A stretch of 45,711 nt of DNA from CAZKWG01 sp964615375 (GCA_964615375.1 CAZTOW010000067.1:1-45711); one strand, 5' to 3'. Counted from the stretch's first letter, positions 16,789-25,585 are shown. Numbers and translations: made by a program. Notes: generated by a model not told the origin, from the sequence alone.

Positions 16789-18333
16789 ATGAGTTACCTC
16801 TTGAGGTGCTCTGGCGTCGGTCTGGTGGGCGCGCTCGCCCTGCTCTTCCTGGTCATCGCCGTAAAGCGGCTCCTGGACGACATGCGGCGCCTCGGCGGGA
16901 CGTCGGGCGGCATCGCAGACTCCAGCGCGCCGATGGAGGCCCAGGTGGCCTTCTGGAGGCGCCATGGCTGGGTACACCCGGCCCTCGCCGCGTTGGCGGC
17001 CCTCGCCCTGTTGGCCGGCGCGCTGGGCACCGGGGCCTTCCAGGTGCTGCTAGCCGGTGGAGGCCCGCACCAGGGGGCGCTGGCCTGGGCCGACCCTACG
17101 CGCACGCCCTTGATGTATGGCCTGTGGACCGCGACGCTGACCCTCGTCGCCTCGCTGGGGCTGCGCATCGCTCAGCTCAAGGTGCTGGAGAAGATGGCGC
17201 AGCGCCCGGCCGACCAGACCACCCGCCCGACGCCGCCGGTGGAACTCACCGCGGCGAGCGTGGCCGCGCTGGCCGAGCAGGTCAATCAGACGGCCGCCAC
17301 CCGGCTCGCCGAGATCAGCTACGAGCTCGGAGCGAACGCACGCGCGCTCGGCGAGCTGCGGGATGCGGTCCACGCCCGAGGCGCGACTGGAGCAGGCCGT
17401 TGGCTTGACGAGAGCTCGCCAGCTACCTCTGCGCCCCCCGCCGTCCCTCAGCCGCACCTCGACGCGCTCACGAGGGCCGTTGAGCGGAATTCGGCCGCGC
17501 TGGACGCCGCAGCCTGGGAGATGAGGGCCGCGCGGGACACGCTTAACGGGGTGACGGAGTCTACCAACGCGCAATTTTACGCGTTGCAAGAACGAGCCAG
17601 AAGCATCGAAGGGCAACTCCAGGCCGAGCGGGCGCGGGTTCAGGCCATTGAAGGGGAGCGCTACTCCCTCGAAGCCACGGTGCGTTCACTGCAAGAGGAC
17701 CGGGACGCGGCGCGGAGCAAGGCCCGAGACGAGATCCTGCACGAGGTCAACGAGCACGTGGTCCCGCGGCTGAGGGAGCTCGTGCAACGCCTCCGCGCCC
17801 AGCGCCAGGACGAGCCAGAGATCCCCGCCGAGCTCAGAGAGACGCTGCTCGAGGAGTTCGAGGACATGGCCACGGTGGCTGTGGGCAGCCCAAACGTCGC
17901 GCAGAAGGTGGCGGCGCTCCGGTCGTGGCTTCAGCGCGATCCGGCGGGCCCGCTGGGGCGGGCGGAGAGCGCGATCGAAGCGCAGGACGTCGCCGCGGCG
18001 CTGGCCTCCCTGGTGGAGCACCTCGACGGGGGCGGTCGCCCGGTGCGCCTCGCCGACGTGGAGGCCGATCTGTGGGGTATCACGCTACAGTCGTGGGACG
18101 AGCCCGACACCTTCAGTCGGCTCCGCGTGGGCATCGAGGCGTCGCTCCTGGCGATGGGCCTGTCCCTGGTGGTGCCCGCGGTTGGAGAGTCGTACCACGT
18201 CAGCCGGCACTTTCCGGCTGTCCAGGGGCGCGGGTCGAGCACGCTGGCGCGTAACCGCGTGCTGAGCGTGATCCGGCCCGGCCTGGCGCGAGGCGACGAG
18301 GTCATCGAGAAAGCCCACGTCGAGCTGTCCTGA
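16789..18333 (+). CDS. Membrane protein with coiled coil and GrpE-like C-terminal domain (second copy)
   Basis: A protein of 514 residues. ATG 16789 follows GGAGG at good spacing; ATG 16768 in the same frame overlaps the previous stop and is an alternative. Three membrane spans lie near residues 8-26, 64-89 and 108-127. A coiled coil follows (~225-330), then a helical C-terminal domain. The tail (YHVSRH, ARNRVLSVIRPG, DEVIEKAHVELS) is clearly homologous to that of the preceding protein, so the two share a duplicated GrpE-like module. One copy is soluble and this one is membrane-tethered, which could place Hsp70-type activity at the inner membrane beside the MotAB-like motor. No signal peptide is seen apart from the first span. 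Confidence 0.83.
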   Translation: MSYLLRCSGVGLVGALALLFLVIAVKRLLDDMRRLGGTSGGIADSSAPMEAQVAFWRRHGWVHPALAALAALALLAGALGTGAFQVLLAGGGPHQGALAWADPTRTPLMYGLWTATLTLVASLGLRIAQLKVLEKMAQRPADQTTRPTPPVELTAASVAALAEQVNQTAATRLAEISYELGANARALGELRDAVHARGATGAGRWLDESSPATSAPPAVPQPHLDALTRAVERNSAALDAAAWEMRAARDTLNGVTESTNAQFYALQERARSIEGQLQAERARVQAIEGERYSLEATVRSLQEDRDAARSKARDEILHEVNEHVVPRLRELVQRLRAQRQDEPEIPAELRETLLEEFEDMATVAVGSPNVAQKVAALRSWLQRDPAGPLGRAESAIEAQDVAAALASLVEHLDGGGRPVRLADVEADLWGITLQSWDEPDTFSRLRVGIEASLLAMGLSLVVPAVGESYHVSRHFPAVQGRGSSTLARNRVLSVIRPGLARGDEVIEKAHVELS

Positions 18334-18345
18334 GGAGCGAGACCC

Positions 18346-20385
18346 ATGACCTTCTTGAGCTGGGCCAGCGATCTGATCGCCACGCCGCTGTCTCCGTACT
18401 GGATGACCGCGCTGGCCACGGTCTTTCTGGGCGCGCTGAGCGTGCTCTGGGTGGTCGCCAGGGACATCCGCGAGGACTGGGCCAGCCTGAGGAGACTCCA
18501 GGGCCTCCAGCCGGACCCGGAGAAGACAGCCTGGGAGCGCTCTGGGGTCGCGAACGAGCAGGTCACGGGCGCGTTGGGGCAGTGGCAGGAGGTGTTGCGC
18601 AGCCGACGCCTGCAGAACCAGCCGAGCGGCGCGGAGCAGCTGCTGTCGGTGCTGGCGGCGCGTTACGACTGGGCCGAACCCTGGCTCTCGGTTCTGCGGA
18701 GCAGCTGCACGCTGATCGGGCTTCTGTGTACCTTCATCGGGCTGGCGATGTCGCTGGGGCAGCTCTCGTCAGCCCTCAGCGTGGTCGCGGCGCCCGCCAT
18801 GACCGCGACGATGGGCGCTCCATCCAACAGCCAGGTGGACATCGTCGCCACCCTCAACCACGTGCGCGAGAGCCTGCCGGGCCTGGGCACGGCCTTTGGC
18901 GCGAGCATCACCGGCATCTTCAGCTCCCTGGTCATCGGACTCATCTGGGCGAAGGTCGGCGCGGAGCAGGCGAAGGTCGTCGCTGCGATCACGAGGTTCT
19001 CCGCGGAGCACATGGAGCCCGTGTACGCGCTGCCGACCGGCGATCAGCAGGTGGTGCTCTTCATGGAGCAGCAGGCGAGCGCGCTGCAGCAGGGGTTTGA
19101 CCGTCTCGTCGCGGCGCTCAACACCTCGAAGGCTGAGGAGGCCACCCGGGCCAGGCAGCAGGTCCTGGCGCTCGAGGCCGCGGGCGCGGCGATGAAGCGG
19201 ATGGCGGACGACGGCGCGCCGCTGCGCGCGAAGCTGGCCCAGCTCTCCATGGCGCTGACGGCCCAGCCCGAGGAGATCAAGAAGGTCTGGGCGACCATCT
19301 TCGGTCAATTGGAGCAGCAGCAGCGGGACATGGCGAAGTCCGTGGAGGCCGCCGCCAGCGCCGCGGGCGCGAAGCTGGTGAGCTCGGCCGAGGTGGCTGG
19401 CGGCCACCTGGAGACCTCGACCCGGGCGGCGACCGGCACGCTCACCGGCGGGCTCGAGCGGGCGCGGGGCGAGCTGGACCTCGCGCTGGGCAGGATGGTC
19501 GCGGCCTCCGAGCAGGGCGCTCAGGCGCAGGCTGCGGCGATGGCGCAGCTGCGGGCCGAGGGCCAGGTGATGCTCGGCAGGATCTCCACGGTCATGGGGG
19601 CCCTCGTGACCTCGGCGGAGAAGCTCGGCGACGCGATGGCGCGGGCCGGCACCGACCTGCAGGTCAGCGAGAGCCACGTGCTCGCCCTCACGGAGACGAC
19701 CCGGCGTCTGGCCGATCTGCTCAACCGGACTGAGGATCTCCTGGAGATCGTGAAGTCCAGGCAGCTCGAGGACACTCGGCGTCTGGCCCAGGCCTTTGAG
19801 GCCATCCCCATCATGGCCGAGGTGGTGACGGCGGCCTCCAGGGCGTCGACGCAGTCCGTGGACACGCTTCAAACGGTGATGGCGGGCGCAGACATGGAGC
19901 GCTACCTCCGCAACCTGCCCGAGCTCGTCCGGCTGTCCGAGTCTGAGCGGTCTTCCCGCGAGGCCCTCGCGCAGGCGGTGGCCTCGTTCGCGCAGACGGC
20001 GGAGGCGGTGGGTGAGCTCAACCGGCACGTGCAGCGCATCAGCCAGACCAGCCAGGGGCTGGAGCGGGCTCACGCCCAGGTCGCCGAGGTGCTGCGAGGC
20101 CTGGCGCGCGACCAGCTCGGGCCCGCGGTGGGCGGGATCGTGCATCAGGCCGCGACCTCTGTGCTTCAGCGGTCCGATCAGAGCTGGGATCAGCGCCAGC
20201 GCGTCCAGCATGAGCAGATGCACGCCGTGCTCCAGCGGCTCGAGCGGGACATGGCTCGCCTGGCGGAGTCGCAGAATTCGCTGGCGAGCTCCCAGCAGCT
20301 GATGGCGAATTCTCAGCACGCGCTGCTCGCCTGGTTTCAAAAGCCCTACTGGAGCCGTCTGCTCGGTCGGCAGGACGCCGGATGA
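18346..20385 (+). CDS. MotA/ExbB-family (ZorA-like) motor stator with long cytoplasmic tail
   Basis: A protein of 679 residues with GGAG upstream of ATG 18346. Spans lie near residues 18-38, 119-137 and 180-203. The last two show the MotA/TolQ/ExbB signature: TLIGLLCTFIGLAMSLGQL and LPGLGTAFGASITGIFSSLVIG. Residues ~205-679 form a very long Ala/Gln/Glu-rich helical tail reaching into the cytoplasm. MotA-type proteins form pentameric proton-driven stators with a MotB-type partner, and the long tail is typical of ZorA in Zorya anti-phage defence. The partner gene follows with a 4-base ATGA overlap. Zorya effectors (ZorC, D, E or F/G) are not found here, so I call it ZorA-like, not ZorA. Confidence 0.87.
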   Translation: MTFLSWASDLIATPLSPYWMTALATVFLGALSVLWVVARDIREDWASLRRLQGLQPDPEKTAWERSGVANEQVTGALGQWQEVLRSRRLQNQPSGAEQLLSVLAARYDWAEPWLSVLRSSCTLIGLLCTFIGLAMSLGQLSSALSVVAAPAMTATMGAPSNSQVDIVATLNHVRESLPGLGTAFGASITGIFSSLVIGLIWAKVGAEQAKVVAAITRFSAEHMEPVYALPTGDQQVVLFMEQQASALQQGFDRLVAALNTSKAEEATRARQQVLALEAAGAAMKRMADDGAPLRAKLAQLSMALTAQPEEIKKVWATIFGQLEQQQRDMAKSVEAAASAAGAKLVSSAEVAGGHLETSTRAATGTLTGGLERARGELDLALGRMVAASEQGAQAQAAAMAQLRAEGQVMLGRISTVMGALVTSAEKLGDAMARAGTDLQVSESHVLALTETTRRLADLLNRTEDLLEIVKSRQLEDTRRLAQAFEAIPIMAEVVTAASRASTQSVDTLQTVMAGADMERYLRNLPELVRLSESERSSREALAQAVASFAQTAEAVGELNRHVQRISQTSQGLERAHAQVAEVLRGLARDQLGPAVGGIVHQAATSVLQRSDQSWDQRQRVQHEQMHAVLQRLERDMARLAESQNSLASSQQLMANSQHALLAWFQKPYWSRLLGRQDAG

Positions 20386-21188
20386 GAGTACGCGCTCAAA
20401 AGCGAATCGAAGATCCGACCGCCATCGTCGTGGGGGACCTCTTCTCGGGCTTGATGATGGTGATGCTCCTGATCCTCATCGTGGTGTGGCTTCAGGCCTT
20501 CGTCGAGGCCATGGAGATCCGGCGGCTCCGCGAGATCCGGCAGATCTTCGCCGATGCCTTCGAGGCGGTGGGCCAGGGCAGCGCCTACATCGAGGTGGAT
20601 CGCGATCGTGGTGAGATCATCCTGAAGGCCGAGCAGCTCTTTCCGAGCGGTGACTGGGCATTTTCTCCCGACTCCGACAATCTTCGGGCCTTTGTTGAGG
20701 CGCGCAGCACGGTCGCGCAGGTCCTGGACCGGGTCTCCGACGGCTTCGAGAGACGCGACCTCAACGCGGAGGAATTCGTCGAGCTGCGCGTCGTGGGTCA
20801 CACGGACTGCGCCCCCTATGTCGATAGCCGAAGCGCGCTTCAGGACAACCTGGACCTGTCGGTGCTGCGCGCGGCGGCGGTCGCGCGCTTCCTCACCGAG
20901 CCCTGCGCAGGTGGGGATTACGCGTGCTGCCCGACGGGGCTGGGTACGAGCTGTGACGAATCCGCTCGGACGAGACGGGTTGATCCGCATCGGTGGCAGG
21001 TTCTGCCCGTCGGGCGTAGCTATTTCGAGCCGCGCGAGCTCAAGCCAGAGCAGCGCGAGAAGTTCGACGAGCAGCACTGTGCCGAGGCGTTGAAGGCGGG
21101 AGACCTCGACCTGAAGCGGCAGCGCAGGGTCGTCATCCAGATCGTGCCACGGCTGGACCGGTTGCTGGTGCGCGACTTTCTAAAGTGA
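20382..21188 (+). CDS. MotB/OmpA-family (ZorB-like) motor partner with Cys-rich insert
   Basis: A protein of 268 residues, overlapping the ZorA-like gene by ATGA. A short basic cytoplasmic N-terminus leads to one membrane span (LFSGLMMVMLLILIVVW) preceded by D19, the position of the proton-binding aspartate in MotB and ZorB. The periplasmic part is an OmpA-like peptidoglycan-binding domain: ELRVVGHTD, then NLDLSVLRAAAVARFL with the conserved D and R. The domain contains six cysteines (near DC, PC, ACC, SC and HC), mostly in an insert of ~40 residues, likely to form disulfides in the periplasm. Together with the upstream protein it should make a proton-driven stator fixed to the cell wall. Confidence 0.87.
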   Translation: MRVRAQKRIEDPTAIVVGDLFSGLMMVMLLILIVVWLQAFVEAMEIRRLREIRQIFADAFEAVGQGSAYIEVDRDRGEIILKAEQLFPSGDWAFSPDSDNLRAFVEARSTVAQVLDRVSDGFERRDLNAEEFVELRVVGHTDCAPYVDSRSALQDNLDLSVLRAAAVARFLTEPCAGGDYACCPTGLGTSCDESARTRRVDPHRWQVLPVGRSYFEPRELKPEQREKFDEQHCAEALKAGDLDLKRQRRVVIQIVPRLDRLLVRDFLK

Positions 21189-21253
21189 CCTGCCCCTCTC
21201 GATCCGGTGGTAAATCGGCGGGGCTCGGACGGTGGCACCGAAATTCGTCGCGG

Positions 21254-21285
21254 CCTGTTGACTCAACAGCGACGATATGATATGA
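21254..21285 (+). promoter_or_regulatory. Sigma70-type promoter with palindrome over the -35 box
   Basis: TTGACT at 21257-21262 and TATGAA at 21280-21285 are separated by 17 bases, a near-consensus promoter. It lies in the only sizeable gap of the plus operon (21189-21347, AT-rich). The -35 box sits inside a perfect inverted repeat, CTGTTGA-C-TCAACAG (21254-21268), a good operator candidate. It would drive the downstream vWA gene separately from the rest of the operon. Confidence 0.6.
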
Positions 21286-21347
21286 ATAAGCGTAGTATTT
21301 CATAGTGCCTTTCAGTCGCCGCCGTATGATATCCACAGGTGGGCCGC

Positions 21348-23174
21348 ATGACGCAAGATGCCAACAATGGGCGGCCTCGGCCGCGTTCGTTCTGGAGCGT
21401 TCGGGCCATTAGGGCTGGCGCGCATGGTCTGAGTCATCTCCTGACGATGTGCCACCACGGCTATGATGAGTTCAGGCAGTGGTCCATTGATCATTGGAAG
21501 GAGACTCTCCCTCTCGGCATCGCACTGATCGGGATCACGGCGACGGTCCACAGCACGGCATTCGCGCGCCTTGAGGGAACTCACGCGCTGAGCATGCTCT
21601 TGTTCGGACCCAGCCCCTCTGATCGCACTCTGGAGCTCGCGAAGGTCTTCGCTCAATCAGAAGTGATCCCGCCGTCGGGGCCACCGCTCGCGTTTGTCTT
21701 CGCGATCGACACTTCCGACAGCATGGGGCCTGATTTCGTGTTGGACAGCGTTTTACAGGAACGCTATGCCGAGAGTTCCGTCGAGGCGTGTCGCCTCGAC
21801 GGGCTCGGACCGGTGACACTGAGACAGGTCGCCGCTGCCGAAGCATGCAGTCAAGTCAATTTACTCGCGCAGTACAACCTTCGCGCACGTGCGGGCCTGA
21901 TCTTCTTTGACGGCGTCGCGACAGATGCTCTGGCGACATCCAGCGATGTGACGCCCGTTTTTGCCGACCTGGCGTCCGGATCATCGGAAGACAATCAGAG
22001 GCCCGGTGCGAGGAAGTTTACAGAGAGCATGAGGCCTCTGCTGCGACCAGCAGGCAAATCCTTCCGCACGACCTCCCAGAAGACCGATTTTTCCGCGTTG
22101 GGACGACAACTGAAGCTATATATTCAGAACATTCACAGCGTGCCTGACTTCAAAGATGCGCGCATAGTAGTTGTTATCCTATCGGACTTTCGGTCCGACA
22201 CCGAGGAATTGCGCGAAGCAATGGACCGAGGATTCGGTGTAGATTACCGCCAGACCATTCAGAGAATTGCGAATGAGTTTGATGAGTTGGGTAGCAGGCA
22301 GGATGTTGACTTTCGCCTGGTCAACTTCGATCAGAGCAATCCGTCGAATGGATCCATTCCCTCAATGCTGGAGAGTGGGAGTATTGCCTTCCGGCAGGGC
22401 TTCATTCACCAGGTCCATCGAGCGCAGGACGATGACACCGCCTCCGTTGTAGACGAGTGGACGCAGGTTCGATTGACCAGAATCGCCGATCTTGCGCTGG
22501 ACAACGATCCCACTTTTTTCGGAAGCGAACCGAGATTGTCTCAGAAGGTGCGGTTCTATTACGAGATTGGATCGAGCAGGCCCAAGCCATTCGTCTTAAC
22601 GTGCTCCGATGATGCCGGTGGATGCAGCGTGGAGGGCAAAGTCTTGAACATCGCGTTGAGGTCGAGCCCAGCGTTTCCCTCGATGGTGCCACTGCCGCTC
22701 GAGGTGCTGCCCCTTGATCGGGATGGCGGGGCGACCGATTCCATGCCTTGCGATGCCAAGGCGACAACCGCCAACAGGGGTGCCTACTATCTGGCGTCTT
22801 CAGGAGCATTCATGGGCGCTCCTGTGTACGCTGACGATGTACGCGTCGCGCTCGACAACCAACCAAAGTCCATCTGTCTGGAACCGACCAGCATCGTGCC
22901 GGAGAGCCTCGGCGCCTATCAACTCGTACTGTCTCGCACAGGGAGAAAGGGGCAGGACGCGTCTCGACATGTGGCGGATATCGAGTTCTACCCCGTACTG
23001 CCGTGGTTCAGTCGCCCATTTTTTTGGGTTGGTCTTGTCGCACTTGCGGTTGGTCTTTGGGGGCTCTGTGTCTGCTTGTGGCGCAAGGTGCCCCATCTTC
23101 ACGCGAAGGCCAGGACGCCCATGGCACACCCGTCGGACGCAGGGAAGTTGGCGACGGACATGGAGAGAAAGTGA
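21348..23174 (+). CDS. Membrane vWA-domain protein, last gene of plus operon
   Basis: A protein of 608 residues. ATG 21348 is chosen over the in-frame GTG 21339. A ~50-residue cytoplasmic N-terminus precedes a span near 54-70 (LPLGIALIGITATVHS). A periplasmic vWA domain follows with MIDAS DTSDSMG near residue 119 and VVVILSDF near 280. A second span near 558-580 (FFWVGLVALAVGLWGLCVCLW) returns the C-terminus to the cytoplasm. Base composition is clearly less GC-rich than the genes upstream, and the gene has its own promoter with a palindromic operator, so it may have joined the locus separately. It is a second envelope-side vWA protein beside the motor pair. It ends 13 bases from the convergent radical-SAM gene. 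Confidence 0.86.
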   Translation: MTQDANNGRPRPRSFWSVRAIRAGAHGLSHLLTMCHHGYDEFRQWSIDHWKETLPLGIALIGITATVHSTAFARLEGTHALSMLLFGPSPSDRTLELAKVFAQSEVIPPSGPPLAFVFAIDTSDSMGPDFVLDSVLQERYAESSVEACRLDGLGPVTLRQVAAAEACSQVNLLAQYNLRARAGLIFFDGVATDALATSSDVTPVFADLASGSSEDNQRPGARKFTESMRPLLRPAGKSFRTTSQKTDFSALGRQLKLYIQNIHSVPDFKDARIVVVILSDFRSDTEELREAMDRGFGVDYRQTIQRIANEFDELGSRQDVDFRLVNFDQSNPSNGSIPSMLESGSIAFRQGFIHQVHRAQDDDTASVVDEWTQVRLTRIADLALDNDPTFFGSEPRLSQKVRFYYEIGSSRPKPFVLTCSDDAGGCSVEGKVLNIALRSSPAFPSMVPLPLEVLPLDRDGGATDSMPCDAKATTANRGAYYLASSGAFMGAPVYADDVRVALDNQPKSICLEPTSIVPESLGAYQLVLSRTGRKGQDASRHVADIEFYPVLPWFSRPFFWVGLVALAVGLWGLCVCLWRKVPHLHAKARTPMAHPSDAGKLATDMERK

Positions 23175-23186
23175 AGCGCCCGTGAT

Positions 23187-23822
23187 TCAGCGCCGCTCGC
23201 GCCTCAACGCATCCTCTGCGTTCATCGCGCCCTCTCGGCTCTGCAACCCAGACATCGAGACCCCCCCGTCCGCCCGCACCTGGATGGACCAGCCCTTACC
23301 CTGACGCTCGAACGCCTCCATCAACTGATTCTCGGAGTATCGGTCGCTCAGGCGGAGCAGGCGCTGGTTTCGCGACCCTCGCCACGCGATGTGGTCGTCG
23401 TACTCATGGTCCAGATAGGGTCCGTCCACCAGCAGGTCGGTCGCGCTGAGCCAGCCCGTCGAGCCTGGCACCTCCGCCAGCTGCTCGAAGCGGTGGCCGG
23501 TGTATACCATCGTGGACAGGCCAAGGTCCCACGCGCCTCGGAGGAGATCGGCCAGGGCCTGCGGCTGATCTGAGGGCTCACCCCCCAGCACCGTGATCCC
23601 CTCCACAGGGCGGAGCGCGCCGCCTGCGAGCTCCTCCAGGCGCCCAAGCGCGGCGGACACCGGGACGCCCGCCCCCTGGGGCGCAGGAAGCAGGCGCGGG
23701 TTCAGGCACCTCGTCGTGCAACGCAGCGAGCACCCCTGCAGCCAGAGCGGGATCCTCCACCCCGGGCCATTGTGAAAGGTCGGACGCAGCGAGTCGACCC
23801 CATGCCCGAGGTGCAGATTCAT
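23187..23822 (-). CDS. Small radical-SAM protein, NrdG/activase-like, last gene of minus operon
   Basis: A protein of 211 residues. It has the size and layout of single-cluster radical-SAM activases (NrdG-like, 4Fe-4S single-cluster family). The cluster loop is QGCSLRCTTRCLNP, with C31, C35 and C39, so the spacing is CX3CX3C instead of the usual CX3CX2C. A GGEPSDQP motif near residue 100 corresponds to the GGEP SAM-binding loop. These enzymes use S-adenosylmethionine to make a radical, often to modify a partner protein. The substrate here is unknown; a system component is likely. The start overlaps the AAA+ stop by ATGA. The gene is convergent with the plus operon, and I see no clear terminator in the 12-base gap. 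Confidence 0.85.
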   Translation of the reverse strand: MNLHLGHGVDSLRPTFHNGPGWRIPLWLQGCSLRCTTRCLNPRLLPAPQGAGVPVSAALGRLEELAGGALRPVEGITVLGGEPSDQPQALADLLRGAWDLGLSTMVYTGHRFEQLAEVPGSTGWLSATDLLVDGPYLDHEYDDHIAWRGSRNQRLLRLSDRYSENQLMEAFERQGKGWSIQVRADGGVSMSGLQSREGAMNAEDALRRERR

Positions 23823-25585
23823 CCAGGCCCTCCAGGCGCGTCCAACCTCGCACGCTCAAAGTCCTCGCTGATCAGCTGAAGGCGCTCTTCTCGGGTGACC
23901 CCGGACCTCCTCGCGAGGCGCATGGCCCGCGCGATCCGCGCGCCCTGAACCAGCTTCTGCACCTCTCCTGCGTTGCCGAAAGGGACCCTCGCCTGGCCAC
24001 AGGCCCGGCGCTGGGCGGCGAGCCGGGCTTGGATGATGTCCGCGGCCTCAGGGGCGATGATGTCCCCCGCCGAAGCCGCCATGACGCCCGCGATCCTGAC
24101 GAGATCGCCGTCGTCGTAGTCCGGGAAATGGATGTGGAAGTGGAAGCGACGGGCGAGGCCCTGATTGCCGCTGAGGAAGCGGCGCATCTCCATGGGGTAA
24201 CCCGCCACGATGGCGGCGAGCTCATGGTTTCTCTCGCTCAGCCATCGCAGCAGCTCATCGATCGCCTCCGTGCCGAAGTCGCGGCCCCCTTCGGCGGGCA
24301 CGAGGCTGTAGGCCTCGTCGATGAACAGGACACCTCCCAGGGCGCGCTCACAGACCGCGCGGGTCTTCGGGGCCGTCTGTCCGACATATTCACCCACCAG
24401 GTCGGCCCGGGTCGCCTCGGTCAATCTGTCGCCGCTCAACAGACCCAGGGAGCCGAGGATGCGCGCGACGATCCGCGCTACCGTGGTCTTGCCGGTGCCA
24501 GGGTTGCCATAAAACACGGTGTTGAAATTCATGTCTGCGACGTGCAGGCCCATGCGCCTGCGCTCGGCCGCGTCGAGCGCGATGTGATACAGCTCGCGCA
24601 CCTGCTGTTTGACCGGTTCAAGTCCGATCAGGCGATCCAGCTCCTCAAGCGGCCCCCGCTCCACCGTGGGGGGGGTGGTCCGCAGGATGTTGTAGAAGGT
24701 CTGTGTGGGCTGGGCGCCAGGGAGCAGGGGACCATAGGCGTCCTTCACCGGGAGTCGCGGGGCGTCGATCACCTCGGCGGTCGGGAGCGCCAGGGCAGGA
24801 AAGAGGTCGACGGCGAGACGCGCCCGATCCGAGGCGCGCGCAGTAACTTCGAGGAAGCTCCCCGACCGCAACGCGTCCGCCCGCTCTCGGGTTCGACAGA
24901 GCACCACCAGGTCAACCCCACGGGTGGAGATCATGTCGGGCAGATAGGTCATGCGCCTGAGCAGACTGCCCGACTGGGTTGGCTGGGGTGCGTCTGCCTC
25001 CGGGTGGCGCTGCCAGGCGGGGATGAGCCAGTTATCGTCGACCACCACCAGCGCGCGCTGCGTCGCAGGCCCGGCCTCCACGAGCTCGGTGCCGGTCCAT
25101 CGGCATCCCGCCAGGCGATCCAGCTCCGCGAGCAGTCGGGCGACCCGTTCAGGCCAGGTCCAGTTGGCCGCGGGGAAGAGGACCCGCTCCACGCCCTGTG
25201 TGCCATCGGTGACGCGCACGAGGTCCAGATCGAGATCAAACCCGAGGGGGTCCTGGGTGGGGCGCGCGCGGGGCGCAGGCGCGGCCACGGGAGGCCTCGC
25301 CGGTGCGCGAACCAACCACCCCGCTGGGGTGAGACCTACGGTCATGGTCGGACCCAACGTGATGTCCGGGAGGTGCTGGCCCAGGCCGGTGAACGCGATG
25401 ATCTCGACGTGGTCGGGCGTCACGAGCCACGTCAGCGCGGCCTCCAACAGAGTGGTCGCCGCGGCCCGTCGACGGCCAACGTACCAGGGCCCCTCACCAC
25501 CGGCCACGATCGCGATTCGCCCGTCAGAGCCTGCCGCCAGGGCCCGTAAACGCGCGACGCTCGGCGAGGAGTGGCGCTCACTCAT
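23819..25585 (-). CDS. AAA+ ATPase of the CbbX/SpoVK type with long N-terminal domain
   Basis: A protein of 588 residues. The C-terminal ~270 residues are a CbbX/SpoVK-like AAA+ module: LDRLIGLEPVKQQVREL entry, Walker A GNPGTGKTT (~358-366), Walker B VLFIDEAYSL (~417), and the pore/sensor region with IVAGYP and RRFHFHIHFPDY. The N-terminal ~310 residues are beta/alpha-rich, with strands such as ALVVVDDNWLIP and DLVVLCRTRERA, possibly a degenerate vWA- or P-loop-like fold. CbbX-type ATPases remodel protein complexes as hexamers. The start and stop both overlap neighbours by ATGA, so it is co-translated with the coiled-coil and radical-SAM genes. A remodelling role on a system component is inferred. 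Confidence 0.88.
   Translation of the reverse strand: MSERHSSPSVARLRALAAGSDGRIAIVAGGEGPWYVGRRRAAATTLLEAALTWLVTPDHVEIIAFTGLGQHLPDITLGPTMTVGLTPAGWLVRAPARPPVAAPAPRARPTQDPLGFDLDLDLVRVTDGTQGVERVLFPAANWTWPERVARLLAELDRLAGCRWTGTELVEAGPATQRALVVVDDNWLIPAWQRHPEADAPQPTQSGSLLRRMTYLPDMISTRGVDLVVLCRTRERADALRSGSFLEVTARASDRARLAVDLFPALALPTAEVIDAPRLPVKDAYGPLLPGAQPTQTFYNILRTTPPTVERGPLEELDRLIGLEPVKQQVRELYHIALDAAERRRMGLHVADMNFNTVFYGNPGTGKTTVARIVARILGSLGLLSGDRLTEATRADLVGEYVGQTAPKTRAVCERALGGVLFIDEAYSLVPAEGGRDFGTEAIDELLRWLSERNHELAAIVAGYPMEMRRFLSGNQGLARRFHFHIHFPDYDDGDLVRIAGVMAASAGDIIAPEAADIIQARLAAQRRACGQARVPFGNAGEVQKLVQGARIARAMRLARRSGVTREERLQLISEDFERARLDAPGGPG

Noticed and set aside
18346..23174. Canonical Zorya system
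   Set aside because: Only the ZorA/ZorB-like pair is present; no SNF2 helicase (ZorD), ZorC, HNH-type ZorE or ZorF/G gene was found in the window.
24029..25549. Long plus-strand open frame across the AAA+ gene
   Set aside because: It is the antisense shadow of a clear AAA+ gene with Walker motifs; the translation has no domain character and high Arg/Gly content.
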